Part shown: positions 12,461 through 23,909 of the stretch, in pieces
How the letters are laid out: each line of letters begins with the position of its first letter
How positions within the stretch are numbered: position 1 is the first letter of the stretch
Assembly (NCBI GenBank): GCA_023653785.1
Contig: JAMKCH010012541.1
Location: forward strand, 25,298-89,297
Origin: Ophioderma brevispina
Taxonomy: Eukaryota > Echinodermata > Ophiuroidea > Amphilepidida > Ophiodermatidae
Length of the DNA: 64,000 bases
Reading direction: 5' to 3'
Translations under genes and position numbers: made by a program
Notes under the pieces: generated by a model
What the model was told of the DNA's origin: nothing
The model's input: the letters and a program-made list of their open reading frames with translations, nothing else
The model's database searches: none

Positions 12461-13554
12461 TTAAAGTACTATCAGTGATTTGGCCTATCAGAAACTCACC
12501 CAAAAATCAGCAACACCAGATTGAATTTTTGTAACAGTAGAGGTATCTTAACATACCCTTGCAAGTAGTAGTTGTTAAAAACCAAAGTTTAAAATCCGGT
12601 TTGGTCCCCACGACGTGAGGTGGCCGGATCATCTCACATGTCTTGCTGTATGAGGATTATTGGAGCAAAGATAATTGGCCGGATGCCCTCCCTATGTCAA
12701 GGTGATGGATGGCCACCATTAGCTTCTGAGGATGCCTGGTAGGGTAGATCTTCTTTTTAGTTATACCAGGGTAATCAGCTACCCTCACATCGGATATCCT
12801 TAGAATTCCCGATGGGGGTGTACAAGTTTAGCACGTCGGACAACCCGGCCTAGGACAAGTAGTGCTGGTTACCAGGATACCTAGTAGCAGGCCCTCAAAA
12901 GAAAGAAGAACCTGATCGATGACAAGTTGTAAAACCTCTAAATTGCAACCTAATAAGACCAAATTGGAGATTTTACTCATTATGCACTGTCTGACGACAT
13001 TACTACCACAAGTAATTGAAGGGGGATTAATATCCTTGAACACTGGTGTTTGTTCTGCCTTTTCTGTCATTTTTTCAGATGGAAAATATACTTATGAGAG
13101 TCATACAGGACTTAAGCTTCAATTATGTACTGACCCTAGATAGTCCCACGTGTTTTGTCCTGAAATTAGCGAATTTAGCGGGTGGATATTATATGGGATT
13201 TCCAACCCTAACATGAAGCACACAAGCATCAACATTTCAGCCTTTCAGAACTAAACTATTCCTATATATTTTCAACTGTGTCAAAATGGTGTGGACAACA
13301 AAGACCTGTAAATGAATGAAGGCAGACCTAATAATTGTGTAAAGAAAATTCACTGGCGATAATACCAAAACAGACAAATGATTGTAACCACAATCGCATA
13401 GGAAATCTATTGTCTTCCAGCAAAAACTTATGGTGGGATTAGAATAGGATTTTGCTAATATTCTTTCAAAACTGGGGGGATTATAACGAGCAGGGGACAT
13501 AATCGGGTCAGTACGGTAGTTATCTTTTGGGTGAATCACTGATAGTGTCTTTAA
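12461..13554. mobile_element. Family A MITE interrupted by other sequence
   Basis: The left end TTAAAGTACTATCAGTGATTTGG and the right end GAATCACTGATAGTGTCT-TTAA match family A. The middle contains family-specific ACCTAATAAGACC and AAGTAATTGAA. The span is 1094 bp instead of about 355. One foreign stretch occupies about 12572-12930 and another about 13130-13530, suggesting later nested insertions. Confidence 0.65.
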
Positions 13555-14402
13555 AAAATTCTTGGTAATTACATATAGCGTGGTATATACGTGAGTTCGT
13601 ATGATACAGAGAGTGCGCATCCATCATCTTGTCATGTGAACAGGTGTGGCGTTACATGTGCATTTACTTCCAATGAATGTTATCATTATGTAAATAGGTA
13701 GTTGCATTTTGGCAGCGCTACCAGGAAATGTGAACACGGTTGCGTACCATGCAATTTATCTCATGTGGGGCACTAAGAATACGTTTTTTTGCAACCAAGA
13801 TATCTTGATTGCCTTATACAAGTAGATACATTAGATTACACTGTAAGGGACTATACCGATGCATGCTGTTCATTTCAGCCATAGGTTGCAGCAAACATAC
13901 ATGAATTCAGATTGTCCATGTTGTTGACTGATGAGATTTACTTGAGTAGTTTCGAAAGCAAGTTCAAACTTTATTGAGTTAATTGGATATCTAAGCCTTG
14001 TTGTATGACTTATCCTGTGTGTGTGCCTCAGGGTTCCATTGAAACTCAAATATTGTGTGCTTTGAAGGCACAATTCGCTCTTTGCACGGATTCGCCATTT
14101 GTGAGGAGAGCCTCGAACTGGTAAAAATATGAATGGGAGATTTATCATTTACACAACAGTTCGATTAGGTTAGATTCTCTCTAAACGGAACCAATGAGCC
14201 TTGAAAGAGATGAATGCATTGTTTATGTAACACACTCATTTATTGGATGTCAATTCGAGGCTTCACCGGCAAATGGCAAACCGTGCAAAGGGTGAATGCC
14301 AGATAGGTACATAATTTGTTGACAAGTTGTCAGATATGCCAGGTTAGTACACCTCCATATTAGATACCTAAATTCCACAGTACTGGGCTTCAAAAGTGGG
14401 GA
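13555..14402. other. Noncoding stretch upstream of the GCPII-like gene
   Basis: No recognisable exon, although a 5' UTR exon and promoter could lie here or further upstream. No convincing TATA-plus-initiator arrangement was identified. Confidence 0.4.
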
Positions 14403-14545
14403 GTTTCCGTAACCTGACACATCTGACACTTTTTTCTGACACACTTATGAATTCAGAAACCTTAACAGAATAAACATGTGCTTTATTACGTGCATAAAGG
14501 GTTTCCAAATTCATAAGTGTGTCAGATGGGTCAGGTTATGAAAAC
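14403..14545. mobile_element. Near-palindromic MITE, family C, copy 1
   Basis: Left arm GTTTCCGTAACCTGACACATCTGACAC... and right arm ...GTGTCAGATGGGTCAGGTTATGAAAAC are inverted complements. The inner arms CTGACACACTTATGAATTC and GAATTCATAAGTGTGTCAG-type sequence also pair, so most of the 143 bp can fold back. A second copy is at 38260-38397. It lies less than 300 bp before the first coding exon. Confidence 0.8.
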
Positions 14546-14823
14546 AACCACAAAAGTGGGTGTATCCTTGGTGGTAAGATATTCATGTGTTAGACTACAG
14601 TAAAGTCTCTTTTATGAAATAAAGCTGTGAAATTCTTTGATCCTTTATAGAAGATTTCATACTAGGCTAATTCTGTGCAGTCTTACATGAAGGATATACC
14701 CAAAAGTGGCACATTGGGATCCAACAATGGGTTGGATGTATGGTGTTAAAAACCTGTTAATCATGACGGAACACTTATCAACATTTCTTGTGTTTTTCTT
14801 TCTATTTTGATGCAGCTTGAAGT

Positions 14824-15176
14824 ATGACCATTGAAGGGAACCACACAAGTGGTGCGGCCTACTTCAGATTTCCTGAAGAAGTGGACCCGGACATGGTTCA
14901 AGTGCAAGTGGACAGTGGCAAAGCAAAAGGACTAGCCTCCGTCAAAGCCTGGATTCTAACAAACTGGAGACTAATTCTGGGCATCATCATCGCCCTGATA
15001 CTGTTAGGCATTGGTATTATCATTGGACATGCGATAGTGGGCAACCCTATCCGTTCCAAAGCTGTGATATGCACCTGCCAAAATAACTCGGTTAGCCCAC
15101 CTGAAAGAGATCAATTGAATATAACCCAAATGTTTCAATCTAATATAAGGCAGGATAAATTGAAGGAGTACTTCAG
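14824..15176 (+). CDS. GCPII/NAALADase-like protein, first coding exon (cytoplasmic tail, transmembrane helix, stalk)
   Basis: First coding exon of a gene of the M28B glutamate carboxypeptidase II family. A 3' splice site (...TGATGCAG) at 14815 opens the exon, the ATG lies 8 nt further on, and the exon closes at AG|GTACGT (15176), leaving a phase-2 end. It encodes 117 codons. Residues 1-48 are hydrophilic; residues about 50-72 (LILGIIIALILLGIGIII core) form one strong membrane helix; the rest is a stalk with two N-glycosylation sequons (NNS near 87, NIT near 99). A short tail, one signal-anchor and a C-terminal ectodomain is the known layout of FOLH1, NAALAD2 and transferrin receptor. The final KLKEYF aligns with the family's stalk just before the FTxxPHLAG-like segment, which is supplied exactly by the next exon. 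A splice site before the ATG implies a noncoding 5' exon upstream, which I did not find. The open frame continues into the intron to 15315; that part is not coding. Confidence 0.8.
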
Positions 15177-15829
15177 GTACGTACTACAGCTTGCTATTGT
15201 AGCAAAAAGTACAGAGCAATTTGAGGATATAATTAAAGCAATATTAGCACATTTTTTTGAAGAGCGCGCCCAATTTTTCAAAAAAATTGAGATTTTTACA
15301 CGGTTGCATTGGTAACTAGTTAGTAAACCATACCTGTGAATGGTTAAGCTCGAAAATGTCTGTCTCAAAACGAAGGAATTTTGTAATTAGAATAATAAGA
15401 ATAATTATTATCGGGATCCTGGTAATAATTCAACGGCTGCTGGAAACGGCCTTCCAATGTGAAATAGCCGGGAAATAGCGCCATGTACGTGTCTACGCTC
15501 ATCCATTAGTTGTTTTATTGGTTCAGGCAAATCAAGTTAGAGGTTATTTTCTCAAGGTGGCACTATTTCATCATGGACGGACATAAACGTAGCATTTCCA
15601 GCTCTGCCGTTAAGTCCAATCTGGGATCCAAATTCTTAGTACAAATCACTTATTTTATGATAAATACGCATTTTTTTAGCATTCTCGTTCGCAGGTATAG
15701 TTTCCTAGACAATCACTAATGTAACTGTGCCAAAATATCAAATTTTGAAAATTGGGGGCGCTCTTCAAAAAATGTGTGCCATTATTGCTTTAAAGGTGTG
15801 TGTTCCAATCATCTTTGGGACCCCCTGAT

Positions 15830-16005
15830 TGCCACCCCCCCCCATCCATCACTTTGGGATCACCTGTATCTTACCCATACCCCGGTGGATGTTTGCTTTT
15901 GGATGATAAGGAGCGGAAAATGTCAATTGACAATTAAATAATTTGGCACAAAAAAGGGGGTTTTAGCAAGCTGGGGGAAAAAACCCTTTGGTACACAAGG
16001 GTTAA
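15830..16005. mobile_element. Truncated family E element
   Basis: Matches the right part of the 6215-7013 element: CATCACTTTGGGA, TACCCCGGT, AATAATTTGGCAC, AAAGGGGGTTTTAGCAA and final GGGTTAA, in order. The left terminus is missing. It lies in the first mapped intron. Confidence 0.7.
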
Positions 16006-16396
16006 TATCCACATAATTTCCTCTCCATTTTCTCTTGGAAAGCTAGTGAGTTTCCACTGTTGACCCACTTTTTTTTTAGTCTCAGTAAGGAAATAGATGC
16101 ATGTCCACTTTTCAATTTTTGAATGGTTATATTTCAAATAACCAATTTTCATAAATGATAAATAATTAGGTTTAGTGGATGAAACAACCAAGTCAATTGA
16201 AGTTCATGTCCAGGCTTCACAGCAGTGAGTACTAGTTATCAGGTTATCCATTTACTAGTATTTAGTCCACCTACTAATTTTCCGCACCCCCAGATAATTA
16301 TCGCAATAATGCAATATGGCTTCCCTTAGTGATGCATGTGATGTATGATCAGTCTATAATGTGCAATTTTATGTGTGTTTTTGGACTGTTAGCACA

Positions 16397-16435
16397 GGGG
16401 GGGGGGGGGGGGGGGGGGGGGGGGGTGGGGGGCTG
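16397..16435 (+). repeat. Poly(G) run, 39 nt
   Basis: An uninterrupted G run followed by TGGGG. Very long G homopolymers are rare in genomes; the true length is uncertain. Confidence 0.9.
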
Positions 16436-16961
16436 GTAAACAAAGCCCACCTTTCTAAATTGTCCAAATATCTCTACTTATTGGCCAGCATTGAGTAGTG
16501 ATTATCATATCCTCAAAACATATGTCACAAAATGCAAATTCTGTTCTGAGCTTTAAAAATTGAACAATACATCATTATGTCAACTTGTACTGTGCCTATA
16601 GGTTAAAAGTGAAAATTAAATGGTATATGTGTGGTGATCTTAGACATTCATTCACATCCAAAGTGATATCAAATATTACCAGCCTAATCATATAGCCCTG
16701 ATGCAAAAAATTCTTTTGAACAAATAGTCCTCGTAGGTTTTCTTTTGTCCTAGGAGTACCACATTGGCCTTATTCTATGTTTGGCTTTACTACTGAGGAC
16801 ATGGTTCTTTGTTGTCCTTGGAAGTATGCTGATACAAAATTGTGTGTGTGGGTGTGCATGTTTGGCATGCTTGTGTGTGTGCGCGCAACGCTCAGTGTGA
16901 AGTTACAGGACACTTTTAAAGATTTTTTGTTTTCAACTACTTTGTCTCTTGGGTTTTATAG

Positions 16962-17108
16962 ACGCTTTACTGTTCAGGGCCACATTAATGCAGGGTCAAG
17001 TGGCAGCAAAGAGTTAGCTGCATACATTCAAGATGAGTGGAAAAGCTATGGCTTTGATGTTCACACCAAATCTTACTCAGTGCTACTTTCGCAGACAAAT
17101 ATTGATAA
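16962..17108 (+). CDS. GCPII/NAALADase-like, second coding exon (start of ectodomain)
   Basis: The acceptor TTTTATAG|A and donor AA|GTACGT bound 147 nt. Joining to the previous exon gives KEYFRRFTVQGHINAGS, matching the family's conserved segment (in human GCPII: a Phe-Thr, then HLAGT). Further on, ELAAYIQDEWKSYGFD and YSVLLSQ correspond to the conserved LAxxIQxxWKxxGLD and YDVLLS motifs. The phase is perfect: AG+A gives Arg at the 5' junction, and AA+T gives Asn at the 3' junction with 18447. This exon is intact. The longer open frame around it (16777-17391) is intron read-through. Confidence is high for the family and moderate for the subfamily. Confidence 0.85.
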
Positions 17109-17417
17109 GTACGTATTGAATTCATACGGTTCTAGCACAAAAATCTTTTGTTATTCCATATATTATGCTGTAGAGGTGCATGGCTGGAAAAAAACATCAG
17201 ATGGGAAGCTCATTGCCAGGAACTCCTGCCAACTCGTGGGAACTTTTATTGACCAAAAATCAGTTGCGGAAAAAATCAGAAAATGTGACAGAAATATCAA
17301 GGAAAAATGTTTATATACGCATGATGCAGTGATTTTAGTGCAGATTTTGAGACCCCAGCGTACTGTATGTGTGTTGCATCAGACTGTATAACAAATTTTC
17401 CTCAATATTTATTTTTT

Positions 17418-18120
17418 GTGTCGCCTGCCCTAAGGCAGAGACACATAGTGGGTCACTTTGTTCCACTGTGCTGTGATGTCTGTTGTCTGTTTGTGATAAA
17501 GGGTTAAACAGTTGCCTGTATATCCTCATACTTTTTGATGATTAAACCAAACTTGATCATAGTGGCAACTGGGATACCTCAATGTTTATGAGTTCAAAGT
17601 TCACATACCAAGGTCACAGGTCACATACCAAGGTCAAAGGCTGTGAGGTCAATTTGTAAATAGGCTGAATGTAAAGTGACCTCATTTGAAAGTTGAAGTT
17701 CAATTGGAACCAAACCTTGAATCATAGGTGCAACATTGGATCCCTCATTGTTGATGAGGTCAAAGGTCACATCCAGGTCAAAGGTCACATACCAAGGTCC
17801 AATGTCATCTGAGGTCAAGTTTGTAATAGGCTGAATTTAATTATTTCAATTTGGAACCAAACTTGAGTCCTAGGTGCAACATGGGATCCCTCATTTGTTG
17901 ATGAGGTCAAAGGTCACATACCAAGTTCAAAGTTAGTGAGTCTAGCTGAAATGTAAATGACTCATTTGAAAAAGTGAGTTCAATTGGACCAACTTGTTTT
18001 ATGGAGTTTACATGCAAACCTCCTTTGTTTGTGAGGTAAGAGGTCACATATCAAGGTCAAACGCCATGTTAGCCCTATCATTCCGACCGCGACGGCAGGC
18101 GACAACAGCGGTCCGAGGAC
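17418..18120 (+). mobile_element. Hairpin plus DR1-bearing tandem repeats (family H, locus 2)
   Basis: Begins with a hairpin whose arms include GTGTC/GACAC and CTGCC/GGCAG (17418-17444), preceded by a T run. It is followed by about four diverged units of roughly 120-150 bp. Each unit runs through TTCAATTGGAACCAAAC, AGGTGCAAC, GGGATCCCTCATTGTTGATG and AGGTCAAAGGTCACATACC. Perfect AGGTCA-N-AGGTCA motifs occur at 17611-17623, 17757-17769, 17775-17787 and 17904-17916. The same units recur at 62650-62930. Intronic. Confidence 0.75.
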
Positions 18121-18446
18121 CGATTTTTTTCACGATTTGGTGTGTTTTTTTCCTACATTAAAGCATTATTGGAATTGTACACACTATCCCGATTTATCAG
18201 TTTAAAAACATGCATTTCACACATTTTGTTTCGATCTCTCGCATTATCGCTGGTAAGCCCTTTACTTAAAATTTGTAATTGATATTTTTGGTGATATGCT
18301 TCCAGTGAGGAGGAAAACATAGTGAACATGCCATGATCTAGTCCATCCCACATTTAAACAACATCATGATAATGAACAAGTTCTGTTATAGCATTTGCCA
18401 TTGGCAATTAATCATCCCTATTTCTTTTTCCCCCTCGCTGTGGCAG

Positions 18447-18588
18447 TCCAAATGTTGTTGGCGTTATTGACACTACTACAGCAATTTCGAAAACCTGCAT
18501 TTTACACCCATGATTTTGGCGGTGGTGTACTTCCAGAAGGGATCTGCACCCCTTTCAATCCATCTCATCATCTGATGTTTCACTTCAG
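18447..18588 (+). CDS. GCPII/NAALADase-like, third coding exon, with an internal stop
   Basis: A polypyrimidine tract and TGGCAG precede the exon, and AG|GTATGG follows it. The first codons, after completing Asn, read PNVVGVIDTTTAISK, aligning with the PNYISIIN segment of GCPII that follows YDVLLS. The 142-nt length keeps phase 0 into the next exon (…SSSDVSLQ then GAPFFVNFG). However, an in-frame TGA lies at 18511-18513. The middle reads more sensibly in another frame (FYTHDFGGGVLPE), as if two compensating single-base indels flank it. It could be a decayed exon or sequencing error. Confidence 0.65.
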
Positions 18589-18701
18589 GTATGGGCAGAT
18601 TTGGTTGGTGGTGGTGGGGTGTGTCTGTGCGGGTAATACTGTGTGTGGGTGTGTCTGTGCGGGTGTAATTTGTACGTGCATAAACGTGTGAATGCTTACA
18701 T

Positions 18702-18871
18702 CAGGGGCGGCGCCAGGGTTAAATCATAGGAGGGCCGAAACATCATATGGGGCGAAACAGTACAAAATTAACTCATTTTGTTAAAAAAACCCCTTATTTT
18801 TGCTCAAAAAACCCTGTTTTCATAAATTTGAAAATCTCAGGGGGCGGCCACCCCCCCTGGCACCACCCCGG
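18702..18871. mobile_element. Short inverted-repeat element with CAGGGGCGG end
   Basis: Left end CAGGGGCGGCGCCAGGG; right end CCCTGGCACCACCCCGG, imperfect inverted complements. About 170 bp. CAGGGGCGG-type ends are common among hAT-like MITEs, an inference from the terminus alone. No clear target duplication was seen. Confidence 0.5.
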
Positions 18872-18982
18872 CTTAATCCCAATGTATCTGTAAATCTAGG
18901 CGTTTAAAGATATGATGGGACCATATCTGTTCGTGCTTATCTAACTTATTGAAATTCATTAAAAAACTCACGATGAATAATG

Positions 18983-19353
18983 AAAAGGCACTATCAGTGA
19001 TTCGTTCAATCAGAAAATCGAAAAAAATCTCAAAAATCAAATTGTGCATTTGTTTCTTTTTTTGTAACAAGTTATAGGTATCTAACATCCCAAAAAAGTG
19101 ATAGCCCAAAAAGCAACTCAATAAGATAAAATTGATTATTTAGTAATACTGTCCATTATGGACAACAGACTGTCAGTAAACAGTAATTGAATGGTGCACA
19201 TATCATTGAATGATGTGTTTCGCCTTTTTTATGTTTTCAGGTTGGAAACATAAATTGGTGTGACTTCTACCAACTTAGCCTCACCATTAAAGCTACGCTT
19301 GCAATTTCAAAATATTTTTGACTCTTAGATCGAATAATGATAGTTGTCTTTAA
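18983..19353. mobile_element. Family A MITE, copy 3
   Basis: GGCACTATCAGTGATTCG at the left, AATGATAGTTGTCT-TTAA at the right. Internal words include GTAATTGAATGG and GCAATTTCAAAATATTTTTGA shared with 1727-2081. About 370 bp, moderately diverged. Intronic. Confidence 0.75.
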
Positions 19354-20324
19354 GGGATATTTAGAGATTTCGAGGGAACTGAGCACAAGCTAGAGAATAA
19401 AGGTATGATTTTTGGAACTATAGTTATTCTCTCTAGACGATTGAAACAATTGATGCCATTATTCTAAGTGGAAGAACGAGGACGGAGCCATAGTTTTCCA
19501 TGCCCCAAATAATGGTTGTAGCGCTGTTTTCAATTCGTTATAGAGTACCGATTTCCAAAATCATACCTTTATTCTAAGGTTATTTTGTAATCTAATTTTG
19601 AAAACCTTGTGGTTCAATCAAACAAAACTGGTGGTACCCAGTGAGAAAATAAAAAAAAAAAAACCTGTTGAACGCAAGGAACAAACACACAATGCAATGT
19701 TGGCAGGTCGCCAACGAATGTAAGTAAAATGCAGTATATTGCGAGTGCATCAACTTCCAATTAAATAAATACACAGCGTTGTAATACCACGCCGTCGAAA
19801 TGAAAAATTGAACCGGGCAAGGAACCAATTAAGATTAATAGATTCCAACAGCTAGTCTACTTCCATTTTAGTTGTAATGTAGTTGCATAGCTATGGAAAA
19901 ATTATTTCAAAATGAGGTACATGCAGTCTAGAGTGCAAAGAGATTCCATTTCAGATGTTTATTGTGTTGATCATCATTATACTTTATTGTATTATCAAGT
20001 ACATGTTGTCTGATGCAGTCACATATAAATTAGTGTTTGTCTTTGTGGTAACTGTGTATTTTGGGAACCACAAAACCACAACTACAGTGTGAAGTTCAAA
20101 ATGACTTGTTCCCCCAATATCCGATTTTTTCTTGTCAAACTGTGCAAGGTAGCTCTTAAAATTTTAATACTTCAAAAGTACATTTAAATAGCTTTCACAG
20201 GAATTTTTCATTTTGGTTCAGGCAAGCATATCTGCACATCATTTAAAACGCCCTCAATTTTGCCTTTGTACAAGATTTCTATGATTTGGAATTGAAGCTC
20301 AAATTTCAAGTGAGATTACCTTGT

Positions 20325-21640
20325 GACCTCTGCAAGACCGAATATAAGAAGACCGAACTATAATCCCCAGGGATTATCCGTTTAATGGATTTAAGAGACG
20401 TGCTAATTGCCTATATTGGATTCGGCGGGTGTAAATACATCTGATGGTGCCGCCATAACACTGAGTTTGCCGACGTGTGAGTGTTACGGACCACGGGTGG
20501 GTGCCTAATTGGGATTGGTTAATGTTCGTAATTACGCAGGTAAAGGCGATGCGCTGATTGGCTTCGGTTCATCAGTTGTCAATTCATTTAATCACCAATT
20601 TTAAATTTCAACTGCTCGCTCATTCTGCGAGTTGACCTCGACGACAAACGTCATTCCCCACAGACCGAATTCTTCGAAGACCCGAACAACTTATTCATTG
20701 ACAATTCCATTCATAAGGAATTTAGATTAAGTCTCACTTCCGTATTGCCGTTCAATCTTGTTCGGCTTTACCGCTTTTGGTCCATGTCTACTCTCTGGGT
20801 GGTGGCACCCAGCAGGGATCTAGCAGATTCAACAATACTCGCGCTGGATTTCAATAAAGAGGGACATTCATGTATTTAGCCGGCGGCATTTATTTATTTA
20901 CTTACTTCAGTGGAATATTTTCATCGTTCTTTCCTTTTCTGTTTACTTTAAATTCCTTTTTTCTGTCCTCGTTCCTCTGGAGGTCACCGACAAACATGGA
21001 TCTTCAATGAAATTTCCGCTACCACGCGCAACGGGCAAGTTTAATTAAAGATAAGGAATTGAAGGCAGACTCTACCCGAGATTTCGGCATCGGATACGGG
21101 GGTGCAGTTACAGTCCGTTGTGGGGAATAGCGCACAACCACGTACCCCTGATGTGACAGTTCTGAATTCAAGAAATAGCTAAGGAGAGTATAAACGGAGG
21201 AAATCACCGGTTTTCTGTCCCGAAAGTGTATGAAAATGTGCGGAATAAATACGTAGAAAAAAAAATAAGACACCTACCAACCCCCCCAAAAGAAGAAATA
21301 TTACATTTCCTATCCCCTCCCGCGCCCAAAAGAAAGGCCCCCACTCCTATCCTCCAAAAAGAATACACCCCCCCCCACCCACTCCAAAAAAGAAAGAATA
21401 CATTCCCATTTCCGAAAAGAAATGAAAAATTATTGGTGAGGTTTCACTCTCAACAACTTCACAAAACAAATAAAAAGGCTGTAAATCATGACTGACTGAC
21501 ACTATATTGATTAACTATGACTGAGATGCGGATGAGATCGCGGTCTCCTCTATCTGAAACTATCAATAGGTAATTGCGACTTATCTAATCCCTTAATAAT
21601 GGGACTTATCGATGAGGTAATTAGTTCGGTCTGCAAGGGA
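20325..21640. repeat. Possible inverted-repeat-bounded element
   Basis: CTGCAAGACCGAA at about 20330 is the inverted complement, with one indel, of TTCGGTCTGCAAG at about 21622. ACCGAACTATAAT and ATTAGTTCGGT extend the match. The interior is somewhat richer in CG and differs from the flanks, but encodes no recognisable protein. Weak evidence. Confidence 0.3.
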
Positions 21641-23583
21641 TGCCAGATACCTTATGTGTGCTTTACCCACTCTGGTGGATAAATGTATAAATGCCCCAAT
21701 GATTATAACACAGGCATTATTAATTGGGGATAATTCAACAACAAGTGCAATTATATTTTTGACTGTTTAGAATTCTTCTAGGTTTGAATGACTCGTTTTA
21801 GCTATTAACTAAGGCAAAACAAAAAGATATTGAAAAATACACACAAAACCAGGTTTCAATTTAGGTGATGCACCTTAGTTTTCTTAAAGGTCAAAGTTTC
21901 CGACTTTTTTTGGAACAATTTTCTTTCATGATAAATATTAATAATTTTGTACTTCACTGTGGTGAATAATTGCAACAAATATAAAGTTCTTTGCCTGCTC
22001 GTTTTCTGGATCCTTGTTTGTGAATTACACTGTTAACATATGTTTACTCATCTTCTATGGTTTACTGTACTAAATTTGCACACGCTGCATTTCGGGAGCC
22101 CTCTAAAAATGAGGCCCATAACTTGAAAATAAAATGCATGAATCTCGGGATTTTGACATGGTGATTAAAAGTAATTATTTGTGTAATATAAAGTATTAAT
22201 AATATTCTAAAAAGATTACAATATTTTTTTAATAGTTTTTATTCACCAGGGAATCAATCTATTTTGGACTCACACTGTAGGTCTGGCCGCATCATGTCAA
22301 GCTTCTTGTCAATTGCTTGAATAATGCATAAAAAAAGAGTTCCATTGGAAAAACAAGCAATGTTGAACTACAAAGTAGTCTATCAACAGGTGTTCAAGAA
22401 TTTTTCACAAAGCTAGATTTTTGCATACACATACATAGCCTTCCTCCCAGTCACATTTACTGGCCAGATGTAGTGTCCTTTATTTACCCATGTATCTCCA
22501 CAAAGATGTGTGTAAAACTACATTACGTTTTAAAATCCCAAATCGGCATAGTAAACTATTGTAACATTTGCACAGAATAAAGCTAGTTGAATTAGTCAGA
22601 ATTGCGTTTTAATTAGCTGTCAATTATTTTATTCTGGTATTGACATATGTGTACTAAAATTCTCATGGGTGTTTTTTAAATTGGTATTTTCAGTGTAAGC
22701 CACGGTAATGCTGTAAAATTTTATTAAATCCTGTAATATTAACCTGGCGTGCAAAATTTGAACTAAAGCTCTTATTAAGTGAAAAAAAATGTTTTTGTTT
22801 CCAGTAGTCCAAAAACCAAAATGCAAAATGCATTGAAAAATATTGCCCAAGCCTAAATCACACTATGGTAAGCCAGAGGGCGTCATTGATTCCATCTTAC
22901 AATCATTGGGAAATTTCACCCTCAAAAAGCGTTCAGTGATCCCACAAAAATCCTATTCTTTTAACCATCAAATTCATGCTTTTCATCATTTTGCCCACAA
23001 GTACTAGTACTTCAGTGATTTTTAGACAGATCATGAAGTGTCTTGTGGTTCTTAAACTTTTTGAGCCCTTTTATCCTAAAGTACAGACATTTTCTATACA
23101 GTACAGTTTTAGGCCATTGCAAGCATTTTCACAAGCACCCTCTGATGGTAATCCAAAATATTGCAACCACATTTTTACTGTAAAATCAATAGTTACTAAA
23201 CAAAAATCTGATTTGGGATCACTTATTTAATTTTTTTTAAAATCAAACCCTTTTGTTTCAGTATTATTTTTACACATCTAATCTAATTTGTAGATATGAC
23301 CCTCTCATCAAGGATTCAGAATACAGTGTCTATGAAACCGGTAGTTACATTGTTCATAACACCTTGAAATCACTAAAATTTGGAACTGATCTTTGTTGTG
23401 ACACATATGTTAAACTAAATAAAAGGCAAATGATGGTAGAATCATAAATTACTTAAGGAAAACCTGACGAAAACAATGAGAGCACCCAAAGGTTGCCATT
23501 AATCCCTGGTGGAGAGCCACCTTCCTTTCTAAGCTAATGTTATCCATCAATGGTAGCTTTCATTTTCTAATTTTTTCCTATAG
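21641..23583. other. Intronic AT-rich stretch
   Basis: No recognisable repeat copy or exon between the putative element above and the fourth coding exon. The open frames here show no family motif. Confidence 0.4.
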
Positions 23584-23713
23584 GGTGCTCCGTTCTTTGT
23601 TAACTTTGGCGCTGAAACTTCAAATTCATCAAAGAACACATGCGGGTGACAAACTGAATGCCAATTGAAAAATCTGTATATCGAGGTTGGTAACGATACC
23701 ACTCTATCGATTA
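23584..23713 (+). CDS. GCPII/NAALADase-like, fourth coding exon (start of PA domain), frameshifted
   Basis: Acceptor TTTTCCTATAG and donor TTA|GTAAGT. The start reads GAPFFVNFGAET, the counterpart of the GDLVYVNYARTED segment of GCPII. The end reads KICISRL, the counterpart of the GKIVIARYG strand of the protease-associated domain. The 5' frame hits TGA at 23647-23649 and the length (130 nt) is one base off a multiple of three, although both borders are phase 0. So at least one indel is present. Assignment rests on the position between flanking exons, the phase, and these two short motifs. Confidence 0.6.
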
Positions 23714-23909
23714 GTAAGTTGAAAATGAGGGTTGTGCCTAAGTTTGTAGGTGTTTTAATTGAACACTTCGTGAAACCCCCAGCTGTTTTGCAGTGTTGCC
23801 AAAAACAGCTTGCCAAGGTGTGGCATAAAAGATAGCCAATATTTACATTTACCATTGGGTTCTTTTTTATGGAGAAAGAACTATCACAACAGACAACAGA
23901 AATTGCAAT

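Noticed and set aside
16777..17391. 204-codon open frame, the longest in the window, as a gene
   Set aside because: Only 16962-17108 matches the GCPII family and is bounded by splice sites in the right phase; the rest is chance extension into introns.
17418..18120. CRISPR-like array
   Set aside because: The units are long, contiguous, diverged and lack unique spacers; the context is a eukaryotic intron.
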